Assembly: GCA_964369995.1 (NCBI GenBank)
Contig: CAYJHH010000026.1
Coordinates: forward strand, 1 to 24,922
Direction of reading: 5' to 3'
DNA length: 24,922 nt
From: CAYJAD01 sp964369995
GTDB taxonomy: Bacteria > Desulfobacterota > Desulfovibrionia > Desulfovibrionales > Desulfovibrionaceae
In this document: one piece after another, positions 1 to 7,067 of the stretch
Layout: the number at the start of each line of letters is the position of its first letter
Position numbering within the stretch: position 1 is the first letter of the stretch
Translations under genes and position numbers: made by a program
The notes under the pieces: model-generated
The model's input: only the letters and a program-made list of their open reading frames with translations
What the model was told of the DNA's origin: nothing
The model's database searches: none

Positions 1-1142
1 ACACCGCCGGCATTGGCGCACTTGGCAGGACCATAAGCGATTTTTGCTTCAAGGAAAGCAGCAATAGCTTCTGGAGTAGAAGGCATGTTGGCGCCTTCGC
101 TTACGCAGTAGCAACCATTTTTAAGCAAAGCTTTAGCGTCTTCCAAGGTAACTTCATTTTGTGTAGCAGAAGGGAAGGCCAAGTCACAAGGTACATGCCA
201 TACAGCATGCTGATTTTTACCATAATCTTTCACAGGCACATATTGAGCGTCTGGGCAAAGTTCAGCATAGCGAGTTAAAGAGGCGCGTTCCACTTCTTTC
301 ACTTGCTTAAGCACTTCTACATTAATGCCGCTCTTTTGGATGATGCAACCGCGAGAGTCAGACACGGTCACAGCTTTTGCACCCAATTGATTTAACTTTT
401 CAATGGTATAAATGGCTACGTTACCGGAACCAGAAACGGTGGCTGTGGCGCCCTTAATTTCTTTGCCCACGGCATTGAGCATATTTTCAGCAAAATACAC
501 ACAGCCATAACCCGTGGCTTCGGTACGTGCAAGAGATCCGCCCCAGAGCAAACCTTTACCTGTGAGCACGCCTTCAAACTGACCGGTCAAGCGCTTGTAC
601 TGGCCGAACATATAACCGACTTCACGACCACCCACGCCAATATCACCGGCGGGTACGTCTTGGTGAGCACCAATAATTTTGCTAAGCTCTGTCATGAAAG
701 CTTGGCAAAAACGCATTATTTCTGCATCGCTCTTGCCTTTAGGGTCAAAATCACTACCACCCTTACCACCACCGAGCATCAAACCAGTGAGGCTGTTTTT
801 GAAAATTTGTTCAAACCCAAGAAATTTTAAAATACTTAAATTTACACTGGGGTGAAAACGTAAGCCACCTTTATAGGGTCCAAGGGCAGAGTTAAATTGT
901 ACACGGTAACCACGATTTACTTGAACGCGACCTTTATCATCGGTCCAAGCCACACGGAAAAGTAGTTGACGTTCAGGTTCGGCAATTCTTTCCAAAATAT
1001 TGTGTTTTTGATACTTTGCTTCGCTTGCGAAAAGCGGATCAAGGGTATCAAAAACTTCTGCAACAGCTTGCAAAAATTCAGGTTGGTTACGGTTACTTTT
1101 TTTCAAATTTCTCAGAACTTTTTGGGGATAGCTAACAGCCAC
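1..1142 (-). CDS. gdhA: NADP-type glutamate dehydrogenase, 3' end cut by window edge
   Basis: Interconverts 2-oxoglutarate plus ammonia and glutamate in the cytoplasm, the ammonia-assimilation step. The reverse strand reads open from a GTG at 1142 to the window start, giving 380 codons. Seen in the translation: an RVQFNSALGPYKGGLRFHPS segment, the GGGKGGSDFDPKG loop carrying the catalytic lysine region, and PAKCANAGGV at the truncated end. All three are signature stretches of the hexameric bacterial family of about 445-450 residues, so roughly 65-70 C-terminal residues lie outside the window. The GTG start is chosen because AAGGAG (1154-1149) precedes it by 6 nt and the N-terminus length fits the family. 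It is divergent from cysK across a 309-nt spacer rich in dyads. Family assignment is secure; cofactor preference is inferred from family resemblance. Confidence 0.95.
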   Translation of the reverse strand, partial: MAVSYPQKVLRNLKKSNRNQPEFLQAVAEVFDTLDPLFASEAKYQKHNILERIAEPERQLLFRVAWTDDKGRVQVNRGYRVQFNSALGPYKGGLRFHPSVNLSILKFLGFEQIFKNSLTGLMLGGGKGGSDFDPKGKSDAEIMRFCQAFMTELSKIIGAHQDVPAGDIGVGGREVGYMFGQYKRLTGQFEGVLTGKGLLWGGSLARTEATGYGCVYFAENMLNAVGKEIKGATATVSGSGNVAIYTIEKLNQLGAKAVTVSDSRGCIIQKSGINVEVLKQVKEVERASLTRYAELCPDAQYVPVKDYGKNQHAVWHVPCDLAFPSATQNEVTLEDAKALLKNGCYCVSEGANMPSTPEAIAAFLEAKIAYGPAKCANAGG

Positions 1143-1183
1143 GCTTGACTCCTTTTTAAGTGAATTGACGTTTGATGTTACTG

Positions 1184-1229
1184 AACTTACAAATTATAAA
1201 CCCTCAGCCAAAGGGGCTTTTTGTAAGTT
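1184..1229. repeat. 10-bp perfect inverted repeat enclosing the gdhA -10 candidate
   Basis: AACTTACAAA (1184-1193) is the exact reverse complement of TTTGTAAGTT (1220-1229). A smaller CCCT/AGGG pairing lies inside. The minus-strand TATAAT (1198-1193) sits next to the left arm, so the dyad frames the likely gdhA start region. It could be an operator pair, an mRNA leader stem, or a weak terminator-like structure; the sequence does not decide between these. Confidence 0.5.
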
Positions 1230-1266
1230 TTTGCACCTTATCAGCTATGTTCTCACACACTTTTTT

Positions 1267-1295
1267 TATTTTATGTGTAAAAACACAATAAAATA
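1267..1295. promoter_or_regulatory. Palindromic operator candidate (TGTGT-N4-ACACA)
   Basis: TGTGTAAAAACACA (1274-1287) is a perfect 5-4-5 dyad. Flanking TATTTTA and TAAAATA extend it, with one unpaired base on the right. Its size and symmetry resemble sites for CRP/FNR-class dimeric regulators, but it matches no specific consensus exactly. It lies between the divergent gdhA and cysK genes and could act on either one. Confidence 0.4.
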
Positions 1296-1451
1296 CCTTA
1301 ATGAAAAAAAGACGCCATGGAAAGTAATTTTTTTTACTTTTCAGAATTTTATCGGAAAAATATCCTTTTCCTTTAGCCAGTTCTGCGATATATTAGGAAA
1401 ATTGAATACAAAATACAACACATATTGGCACATCAATGCAAAGGGAAAACT

Positions 1452-2375
1452 ATGTACCCATCTATTTTAGATTGCGTGGGCAAAACCCCACTTGTGCGCC
1501 TCACAAACCTTGGAACAAATACTTGTAATATTTTTGTGAAGCTTGAAAGCAAAAATCCTGCTGGCTCCATCAAAGATCGTATTGCGCTCCATATGGTTGA
1601 AAAAGCCTTGGAAAACGGTGACATTACCTTTAAAAGTACACTTATAGAGCCCACCAGTGGTAATACAGGCATAGCCCTTGCCATGATTGCATCCCTTAAG
1701 GGTATTCATTGCATTATTATCATGCCAGAGAACATGAGCCTTGAGCGGCAAAAAATCATTAAGGCCTATGGGGCAGAGCTTATTCTTACTCCGGCAAAGC
1801 AAGGTATGGCAGGAGCCACCAAGGTGGCAAGCGAAATACAGCAGCAAAAGCCTCACGCTTTTATGCTCAATCAATTTTCCAATGCCCTTGCTGTACAAGC
1901 ACATTACCTTACTACCGGCCCTGAAATCATAGCAGATTTTACTGCCCTAGGCAGCCAAGTTCATGCTTTGGTGGCAGGCGTTGGCACAGGCACCACCATT
2001 ACAGGCTGCGCTCTTTATCTGCGTGAAAAGATAGCTGACATACGTATTTGTGCTGTGGAACCTCAAGAATCCCCCTTACTAAGCCAAGGAAGCAGCGGGC
2101 CACATCTCATACAAGGCATAGGCGCTAATTTTGTTCCCCCCTTATTACAGCGTGAACTTATTGATGAAATTATCCCTGTGCGAGGTGAAGATGCCTTGCA
2201 AATGGCTCGAGATTTATTCCAAAAAGAGGGTATAAGTTGCGGTATTTCTTCTGGTGCCAATGTCTTTGCGGCTTTGCAGCTTGCACAGCAACCTTCCATG
2301 CAAGGTAAAAATATAGTGACCTTCATTTGCGATGCAGGTGAGCGTTACCTTTCTACCAAATTGTTTGAAATATAA
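1452..2375 (+). CDS. cysK: Cysteine synthase (O-acetylserine sulfhydrylase)
   Basis: PLP enzyme that makes L-cysteine from O-acetyl-L-serine and sulfide in the cytoplasm. The 307 residues match the usual family length of about 305-320. Seen in order: NPAGSIKDR with the PLP lysine at K41, the substrate loop TSGNTGIA, the phosphate-binding glycine loop GVGTGTTITG, the PHLIQGIGANFVP segment typical of CysK, and SSGAN near the C-terminus. The ATG at 1452 is preferred over an upstream TTG at 1425 because AAGGGA (1441-1446) lies 5 nt before it and the family N-terminus begins there. NPAGSxKDR is also seen in CysM-type enzymes, so CysK versus CysM is less certain than the family. The next gene starts 28 nt downstream behind its own strong ribosome-binding site. 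Confidence 0.92.
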   Translation: MYPSILDCVGKTPLVRLTNLGTNTCNIFVKLESKNPAGSIKDRIALHMVEKALENGDITFKSTLIEPTSGNTGIALAMIASLKGIHCIIIMPENMSLERQKIIKAYGAELILTPAKQGMAGATKVASEIQQQKPHAFMLNQFSNALAVQAHYLTTGPEIIADFTALGSQVHALVAGVGTGTTITGCALYLREKIADIRICAVEPQESPLLSQGSSGPHLIQGIGANFVPPLLQRELIDEIIPVRGEDALQMARDLFQKEGISCGISSGANVFAALQLAQQPSMQGKNIVTFICDAGERYLSTKLFEI

Positions 2376-2403
2376 TTTGTAAAAGCTTGTAAAGGAGGGA
2401 ACT

Positions 2404-2733
2404 GTGCTCATTTTAGTCATTATGTTGGTGGGCGGTATCCTCGGTGGTATTGTGGCCAGCAATAAAGGGCGTTATATTTTTCTTTGGACGCTACTTTGCG
2501 GAATTATGCCCCTATGTTTACTTATTCTTTTTGCTTTGCCTAAATTGGCTCAGCCCGGTATTTCACGCGCCTGCCCCTTTTGCATGCGCATTATACCTTG
2601 GAAAGCAAATATTTGTGGCTATTGCACACAACGCGTTCCTGCACCGCATAGCAGCACCTGTCAATACTGCGGTGAAACGCTATGGCAAGGGGAAAAAACT
2701 TGCCCCACATGTGGTCATGAAGCTTGTTCTTAA
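2404..2733 (+). CDS. Small membrane protein with two tandem zinc ribbons
   Basis: I do not recognise a named family for this 109-residue protein. Two hydrophobic segments (about residues 2-19, glycine-rich, and 24-46) form a probable helical hairpin in the inner membrane. The C-terminal half carries two four-cysteine clusters, C57/C60/C71/C74 and C86/C89/C100/C103, both with spacing C-x2-C-x10-C-x2-C, as in structural zinc ribbons. The GTG start has a very strong Shine-Dalgarno, AAGGAGGGA, just upstream (about 2392-2400), so it is very likely translated. It lies 28 nt after cysK and 21 nt before the binding-protein gene on the same strand, so co-transcription is possible. Function is unknown; a scaffold, redox or metal-sensing membrane role would be a guess. 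Confidence 0.8.
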   Translation: MLILVIMLVGGILGGIVASNKGRYIFLWTLLCGIMPLCLLILFALPKLAQPGISRACPFCMRIIPWKANICGYCTQRVPAPHSSTCQYCGETLWQGEKTCPTCGHEACS

Positions 2734-2754
2734 CATTAAACCAAAGGTTTACTC

Positions 2755-3564
2755 ATGAAAAATCGCCTTCTAGCTCTTCTCTTTGTTTTTTGTGCCGCCT
2801 TGCTTACCTTTTCTGTTCCTTCCTTTGCCAAAGCGCCCACTGGTGTCTTGCAAGAAGCCGTGGAACGCGGCACCCTGCGCGTGGGCATTTCTTCTTTCGT
2901 GCCTTGGGCCATGCAAGACAAGAAGGGTGAATACATTGGCTTTGAAGTGGACGTGGCTCGCCGCCTTGCCAAAGATTTTGACCTTGAGTTAGAGCTTATG
3001 CCCACACGTTGGTCCGGTATTGTGCCAGCTCTGCTTACAGGTAAATTTGATATGATTATCAGCGGCATGAGCTCCACCCCAGCACGTTCTTTACGCGTTA
3101 ATTTCAGCATACCCTATGACCATGTGACCATTGAAGCTGTGGGACGTAAAGACAAACTAGGGCAAAGTACAAATTTTGAAGATTTTAATACCAAGGACAC
3201 TGTGGTAGCAGTTCGTACAGGCACCACCGCCGCCACGGCAGCAAAGCTTACCTTACCCAAGGCCACCATACGTTATTTCGATGAAGAAGCTTCCGCCGTA
3301 CAAGAAATGCATTCTGGACGTGCACATATATTCTTTTCAGCCAGTCCTTTAGGGTCTTTTGAAGTGGTAGACAATCCTGATGAAATACGCCATGTGGCCG
3401 ATAGTGTATACCCACAGCCCATTAGCATTGCCGTACGCAAAGGGGACTTTGATACCATCAATGCTTTGGACGCCTGGATTCGTACTTGCGAAGCTGAAGG
3501 CTGGCTTAAAGAAAAACGTCGCTATTGGTTTGAGAGCAAAGAATGGGAAGAATTGTTGAAATAG
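2755..3564 (+). CDS. Periplasmic amino-acid-type ABC substrate-binding protein (SBP family 3)
   Basis: The 269-residue precursor has a classical Sec signal peptide: KNR, then a hydrophobic core, with likely cleavage after SFA near residue 25. The mature part follows the family-3 solute-binding fold. It begins with TLRVGISSFVPWAMQDKKGE, continues with GFEVDVARRLA, then the SGIVPALLTGKFDMIISGMS stretch and a second lobe with VVAVRTGTTA. Such proteins capture polar amino acids or similar solutes for an ABC importer; the substrate cannot be told from sequence. No permease or ATPase gene is in the window, so its partner is encoded elsewhere or it is an orphan receptor. The ATG at 2755 has AAAGG 7 nt upstream. 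A strong hairpin at 3628-3660 follows. Confidence 0.88.
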   Translation: MKNRLLALLFVFCAALLTFSVPSFAKAPTGVLQEAVERGTLRVGISSFVPWAMQDKKGEYIGFEVDVARRLAKDFDLELELMPTRWSGIVPALLTGKFDMIISGMSSTPARSLRVNFSIPYDHVTIEAVGRKDKLGQSTNFEDFNTKDTVVAVRTGTTAATAAKLTLPKATIRYFDEEASAVQEMHSGRAHIFFSASPLGSFEVVDNPDEIRHVADSVYPQPISIAVRKGDFDTINALDAWIRTCEAEGWLKEKRRYWFESKEWEELLK

Positions 3565-3627
3565 TTTTATTCATGAATAATGGCACCTTAAAGGCATTTT
3601 TTAGCAATTTTTAGGTATCATTGTATA

Positions 3628-3660
3628 AAGGGAGCTTTTGGCTTACGCAAAAGCTCCCTT
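3628..3660. terminator. Strong hairpin between convergent genes, probable bidirectional terminator
   Basis: AAGGGAGCTTTTG (3628-3640) and CAAAAGCTCCCTT (3648-3660) are a perfect 13-bp inverted repeat around a 7-nt loop. It lies between the converging binding-protein gene (ends 3564) and panD (ends 3700). Neither side has a canonical U-run (the plus side continues AAAAATATT). Transcription end is therefore inferred from position and stem strength rather than from a complete intrinsic-terminator signature. Confidence 0.6.
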
Positions 3661-3699
3661 AAAAATATTCTCATTACATGCCTAGGACTTGTGACATTC

Positions 3700-4116
3700 C
3701 TATTCTGCTGGCACAATTCTAAATTGAAAATCACCCTTATCATCTTGGTAAGTATCGTATAAAAGCACTTCTTTAATGCTATTATCAGCATGAAAACCTA
3801 GAACGACAGGTTTATGTTCACAAATTTCTTTGGGTGAAAGCACATATTCAGATGCCGCCACAATAACTTCATCCCCTGGTTGGCAAGTACGCGCTGCAGC
3901 GCCATTTAAAATACAACACTTAGAACCTTCTTCCCCATAAATGACATAGGTAGAAATACGCTGCCCATTGGTTTTATTCCAAATTTCCACATATTCTAGA
4001 GGATAAATTCCGGCTTTGCGACAAATTACAGGATCCAAGGTAATGGAGCCGCGATAATTTAAATTAGCATCAGTAACAAAAATGCCATGTAATTTGGCAC
4101 GTACAATCTTAATCAT
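3700..4116 (-). CDS. panD: Aspartate 1-decarboxylase proenzyme
   Basis: Makes beta-alanine from L-aspartate for pantothenate and coenzyme A synthesis. The protein self-cleaves at a Gly-Ser bond to create a pyruvoyl cofactor. That site is visible as YRGS, with G23-S24 from the chosen start, against G24-S25 in Escherichia coli. Also conserved are KLHG near the N-terminus, EIWNKTNGQRISTYVI, and the NGAAAR stretch of the active-site loop. Two ATGs six bases apart are possible (4122 and 4116). An AGGA Shine-Dalgarno (4127-4124) sits only about 2 nt from the first but 8 nt from the second, so 4116 is preferred, giving 138 residues, slightly longer than the usual 115-135. A canonical terminator separates it from hisA upstream, so it probably has its own promoter in the short spacer or depends on read-through. 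Confidence 0.9.
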   Translation of the reverse strand: MIKIVRAKLHGIFVTDANLNYRGSITLDPVICRKAGIYPLEYVEIWNKTNGQRISTYVIYGEEGSKCCILNGAAARTCQPGDEVIVAASEYVLSPKEICEHKPVVLGFHADNSIKEVLLYDTYQDDKGDFQFRIVPAE

Positions 4117-4137
4117 AGTCATTTCCTACACTTTAAC

Positions 4138-4186
4138 AAAAAAACACTCCTGCGCCACTTGCCATGAACACAAGCCACGCAGGAGT
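4138..4186 (-). terminator. Rho-independent terminator after hisA
   Basis: On the minus strand, ACTCCTGCG (4186-4178) pairs with CGCAGGAGT (4154-4146). An inner CTTG/CAAG helix closes a loop, and after one G there are seven consecutive T (4144-4138). This complete intrinsic-terminator signature lies 30 nt beyond the hisA stop and ends the hisA transcription unit before panD. Confidence 0.85.
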
Positions 4187-4215
4187 TTCAAATAGTTATA
4201 TCGAAAACATGAATC

Positions 4216-4953
4216 TTAGGCTTTTTGCGAAGCAACCCACTCTTTAGCTTCTTGAATGGAAAGGGTGCCTTCATACAAAGCTCGGCCAGAAATGGCTCCT
4301 TGCAAAGTGCTCTTGACCGATAAAGGGTACAAAGCCTTCACATCATCCAAAGTGGCCACACCGCCAGCGGCGATGACAGGAATAGTAGCAATGGAGCAAA
4401 TTCGCTCCAAAGCAGAAACGTTTACACCGCTTTGCATACCATCACGGGCAATGTCTGTATAAATCACAAAGGCAGCGCCCACATCTTGCAAACGGGGCAG
4501 CACGTCCTCAATGGTTTTTTCTGAATCTTCAAGCCAGCCCTTGGTTTTGAGCTTGCCATTGTCAGCATCTAAAGAAATACCTACCTTACCAGGAAAAGCC
4601 ATACATAAATCTGCGAACAATTTAGGCTCTTCCAATGCAATGGTACCAATGATAAGACGATCTACACCAGCATCAATATAATTTTGTGCTGTTTGCATAT
4701 CGCGAATACCGCCGCCAATTTGCACAGGAATTTTCAACTCATGACAAATATCAGCCACAATTTTATATGAGGCGGCGCGTCCACCAAACGCACCATCAAG
4801 ATCCACAACATGGAGCCATTCCGCACCGGCGTCTTGCCATTTAACAGCCGCCGTAATGGGATCATCCTCAAAAACAGTGCTTTGATCAGCGCGCCCTTGT
4901 TTCAGGCGTACAGCCTTGCCATTTTGAATATCTACCGCTGGAAAAATAATCAT
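4216..4953 (-). CDS. hisA: ProFAR isomerase, histidine biosynthesis
   Basis: Catalyses the Amadori rearrangement of ProFAR to PRFAR, the fourth step of histidine biosynthesis, on a (beta/alpha)8 barrel. The 245 residues match the family length. Visible landmarks: FPAVDIQNGKAVRL with catalytic D8, the first phosphate-binding QIGGGIR loop (79-84), GISLDAD with acidic residue D129, the YTDIARDGMQSG segment, and the second phosphate-binding IAAGGVA loop. The Asp pair and SGRALYEG near the C-terminus separate it from its paralogue HisF. It follows hisB on the same strand after an unusually long 297-nt spacer that contains a candidate promoter, and ends at an intrinsic terminator. Confidence 0.95.
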   Translation of the reverse strand: MIIFPAVDIQNGKAVRLKQGRADQSTVFEDDPITAAVKWQDAGAEWLHVVDLDGAFGGRAASYKIVADICHELKIPVQIGGGIRDMQTAQNYIDAGVDRLIIGTIALEEPKLFADLCMAFPGKVGISLDADNGKLKTKGWLEDSEKTIEDVLPRLQDVGAAFVIYTDIARDGMQSGVNVSALERICSIATIPVIAAGGVATLDDVKALYPLSVKSTLQGAISGRALYEGTLSIQEAKEWVASQKA

Positions 4954-5250
4954 TTCTTATCATCTACCTCGCGCATGATGTATTATGTGGCATAAACCAC
5001 AGCTTTTTGCTTTATCCTGTGCATACAGGGGTAAAACAAACCAATTTTATGAAAAGCCTACTCCATATCAGAATGACTGGCAAGAAAATAAATCTCAACA
5101 CAAAACTCTACAGCACCTTTGTTACATAAAGATGTCAGCGAAGAGGCATGACATTTATACATGTCACATGTACATGCCCAAAGAGAAATAGTGCCTTATG
5201 AAAAATCACAAGACACTACATATGTAATAAAAATGTAAAGCGATACTAGC
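4954..5250. other. hisB-hisA intergenic region
   Basis: 297 nt separates two genes of one pathway on one strand. It holds a candidate minus-strand promoter and nested dyads (5145-5181, listed separately), giving a predicted leader of nearly 200 nt before hisA. A small stem CCTGT-GCAT-ACAGG lies near 5016-5029. No supported gene was found: a plus-strand reading frame of 68 codons (4985-5191) has no ribosome-binding site and no recognisable product. Confidence 0.5.
5145..5181 (-). promoter_or_regulatory. Candidate hisA promoter embedded in nested palindromes
   Basis: On the minus strand, TTGGGC (5181-5176), a 16-nt spacer and TATAAA (5159-5154) form a moderate sigma70-like promoter. The same bases carry a GGCATG/CATGCC outer dyad (5145-5150 and 5173-5178), a TGACAT-N6-ATGTCA dyad (5149-5166) and the perfect palindrome CATGTACATG (5167-5176). 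Overlap of promoter and dyads suggests a repressor or activator site; no regulator can be named. Confidence 0.4.
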
Positions 5251-5844
5251 CTAATCTAAGCCGCCCTTGGTGGAACGCACCACATCTCCCTGCAACTTGA
5301 CCGCTTGTGCCAAAGCAAGCCCGAGACCTTTAGCCACAGATTCCACCAAGTGATGTCCATTTTTTCCATAATGAAAGGACACATGCAAATTACAGCGCAA
5401 AGCTGTGGCTATGCCTTTATAAAATTCACGCCATACGTCAGCTTCTTCGCCGCCAAGCATGGGAGGTAAAAGCTCATCTCCGCGCCACACAAGCCATGGG
5501 CGGCCGGAAATATCAAGGGTAACCTCGGCTAAGGCCTCATCCATGGGTACTCGTCCATGGCCCACACGGGCAATGCCTTTACGATCGCCCAAAGCATCCA
5601 ACAAAGCTTGCCCAAAACAAATACCCACATCTTCGGCGGTATGATGGCCATCAATATGCAAATCGCCCTTACAGGTGAGCGTTAGATCAAAATTTGCCCA
5701 AAATGCCGTGAGGGTAAGCAAATGATCCAGCATGCCTAGGCCGGTTTGTATATCAACTTTGCCACTGCCATCCACAAGCAAAGTTAGGTTAATATCTGTT
5801 TCCTTGGTGCTGCGGGCTATGTGCGCTTTACGTGTTATGGACAT
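5251..5844 (-). CDS. hisB: Imidazoleglycerol-phosphate dehydratase
   Basis: Dehydrates imidazole glycerol phosphate to imidazole acetol phosphate, the sixth step of histidine synthesis, using two manganese ions. The 197 residues are the usual size of the monofunctional enzyme, with no fused phosphatase domain. The paired metal-binding motifs are intact: HIDGHHTAED (63-72) and GKNGHHLVES (160-169). LGMLDHLL precedes them, and RSTKGGLD is near the C-terminus as in the family. Its ATG overlaps the tatC stop by one base (TAATG at 5846-5842), so translation is probably coupled to tatC. hisA follows after 297 nt. Confidence 0.95.
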   Translation of the reverse strand: MSITRKAHIARSTKETDINLTLLVDGSGKVDIQTGLGMLDHLLTLTAFWANFDLTLTCKGDLHIDGHHTAEDVGICFGQALLDALGDRKGIARVGHGRVPMDEALAEVTLDISGRPWLVWRGDELLPPMLGGEEADVWREFYKGIATALRCNLHVSFHYGKNGHHLVESVAKGLGLALAQAVKLQGDVVRSTKGGLD

Positions 5845-7067
5845 TAAACTTCCTCACTTTTTTCTTCTAAATTTTCTGTATCTTCTTCTGGCTCAACCTT
5901 TTTTTTGCGCCCAAATATGGCAGCCACGCCAATGCTCATTTCGTACAAAAGCATCATGGGAAAGGCCATAAGTAATTGCGAAATAACATCCGGTGGCGTC
6001 AATATGGCCGCAATGATAAAGGAGCACAGCACAGCGTATTTACGCGCCTTACGCATGATTGCTGCGGTAACAACGCCCATGCGTGCCAGAAAAAAGGTGA
6101 ATAATGGCATTTCGAAAATAAGCCCAAAGGCTATGAGCAATTTCATGGAAAAGCCTAAATATTCACTTAGAGACGGCATGGCAGCAATATTTTCGTCGGC
6201 AAAGCCCACAAAGAAGGTGAAAGCATAAGGAAAAACCATAAAGAAACAAAAGGATGCCCCGGCTATGAAAAATCCAGCGGAAATCACCGCCATGGGAATC
6301 ATATATTTCTTTTCTTCTTCATACAGCCCCGGTGAAACAAAGCTCCATATTTGATAAAACAAAAAGGGCGAAGCCACAAAAACTGCTGCCAATAACCCCA
6401 CTTGCACGTATACAAAAAAGGCTTCGGGCAATGCCGTAAATATAAGTTTAGAGCCTTCCGGCAATGCCGCTATGAGGGGTTTGCATAATTCCGCAAAAAG
6501 CTGTTCTGCAAAGGTATAACACACAATAAAGGCCAATCCCACGACAATGAAGGAACGCACCAAGCGCGTACGCAATTCCGACAAATGCTCCATGAGGGTC
6601 ATGCCCTTTTCTTCTTCTTGCGGAGGGGTATAGCCTTGTGCGGCGCGCTCTTCGGCAGTTTTACGTGGAGGCGGTGTGCGTTTGACTTTATCTCGCTGAG
6701 CAAAAGTCGCTTGGTCGTCCTCTGGTAAAGCGCTGTCCTCAGCCTGAGCTGATACTTCGGCATCGGTGTTTTCTGTCTTAGCAACGTTAGCATCTTCCAA
6801 AGACTGTAACTCTTCTTGCAAGGCTTGTTGCTCTTGATTCACAGATGCATCACTGGCCTCATGAGCGCTTACTGATGAGGCATTTGTACATTCCGTACCT
6901 TGAGGATTTACACCTTGTGTATTTTCTTCACCCTCTGCTGAGCCAGACACAGAGGTGGCTTCAGATGCGGTTTCAGACGCGTCTTCAGATATATTCTTTG
7001 GCAAAGATTCTTGCGACTCTACAGCGCTACCATCGGCGCGAAGGGTAAGGTCTTTATCGGAACTCAT
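5844..7067 (-). CDS. tatC: Twin-arginine translocase subunit TatC with long acidic N-terminal extension
   Basis: The conserved core starts at about residue 156 (MTLMEHLSELRTRLVRS). It continues through six hydrophobic segments to about residue 385, including the typical PFLFYQIWSFVSPGLYEEEKK loop region. TatC is the inner-membrane receptor for twin-arginine signal peptides. At 407 residues it is much longer than the usual ~250, because of a 155-residue N-terminal region rich in Ser, Glu, Ala, Asp and Gln, low in hydrophobic residues, and ending in a Lys/Arg/Pro patch. A short Glu-rich tail ends the protein. The upstream start is supported by AAGG elements just before the ATG and by a 4-nt ATGA overlap with tatB, so the extension is probably translated. 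It overlaps hisB by one base downstream. Confidence 0.93.
   Translation of the reverse strand: MSSDKDLTLRADGSAVESQESLPKNISEDASETASEATSVSGSAEGEENTQGVNPQGTECTNASSVSAHEASDASVNQEQQALQEELQSLEDANVAKTENTDAEVSAQAEDSALPEDDQATFAQRDKVKRTPPPRKTAEERAAQGYTPPQEEEKGMTLMEHLSELRTRLVRSFIVVGLAFIVCYTFAEQLFAELCKPLIAALPEGSKLIFTALPEAFFVYVQVGLLAAVFVASPFLFYQIWSFVSPGLYEEEKKYMIPMAVISAGFFIAGASFCFFMVFPYAFTFFVGFADENIAAMPSLSEYLGFSMKLLIAFGLIFEMPLFTFFLARMGVVTAAIMRKARKYAVLCSFIIAAILTPPDVISQLLMAFPMMLLYEMSIGVAAIFGRKKKVEPEEDTENLEEKSEEV

Larger units (their letters stand above)
1143..1451. promoter_or_regulatory. Divergent gdhA/cysK intergenic region
   Basis: This is 309 nt of A/T-rich sequence with no convincing gene. It must hold both promoters. 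A perfect TATAAT lies on the minus strand (1198-1193), about 50 nt upstream of the gdhA start, but without a recognisable -35 at the usual distance. That suggests regulated or activator-dependent transcription, or a chance match. Two inverted repeats, listed separately (1184-1229 and 1267-1295), dominate the region. Short reading frames here have no ribosome-binding site or recognisable product and are not called. Confidence 0.5.

Noticed and set aside
1165..1470. A 101-codon plus-strand frame upstream of cysK
   Set aside because: It spans the divergent promoter region, is rich in Phe/Lys/Asn as expected from A/T-rich spacer DNA, and overlaps the true cysK start.
4985..5191. A 68-codon plus-strand frame between hisA and hisB
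   Set aside because: No Shine-Dalgarno, no recognisable product, and it opposes the direction of the operon.
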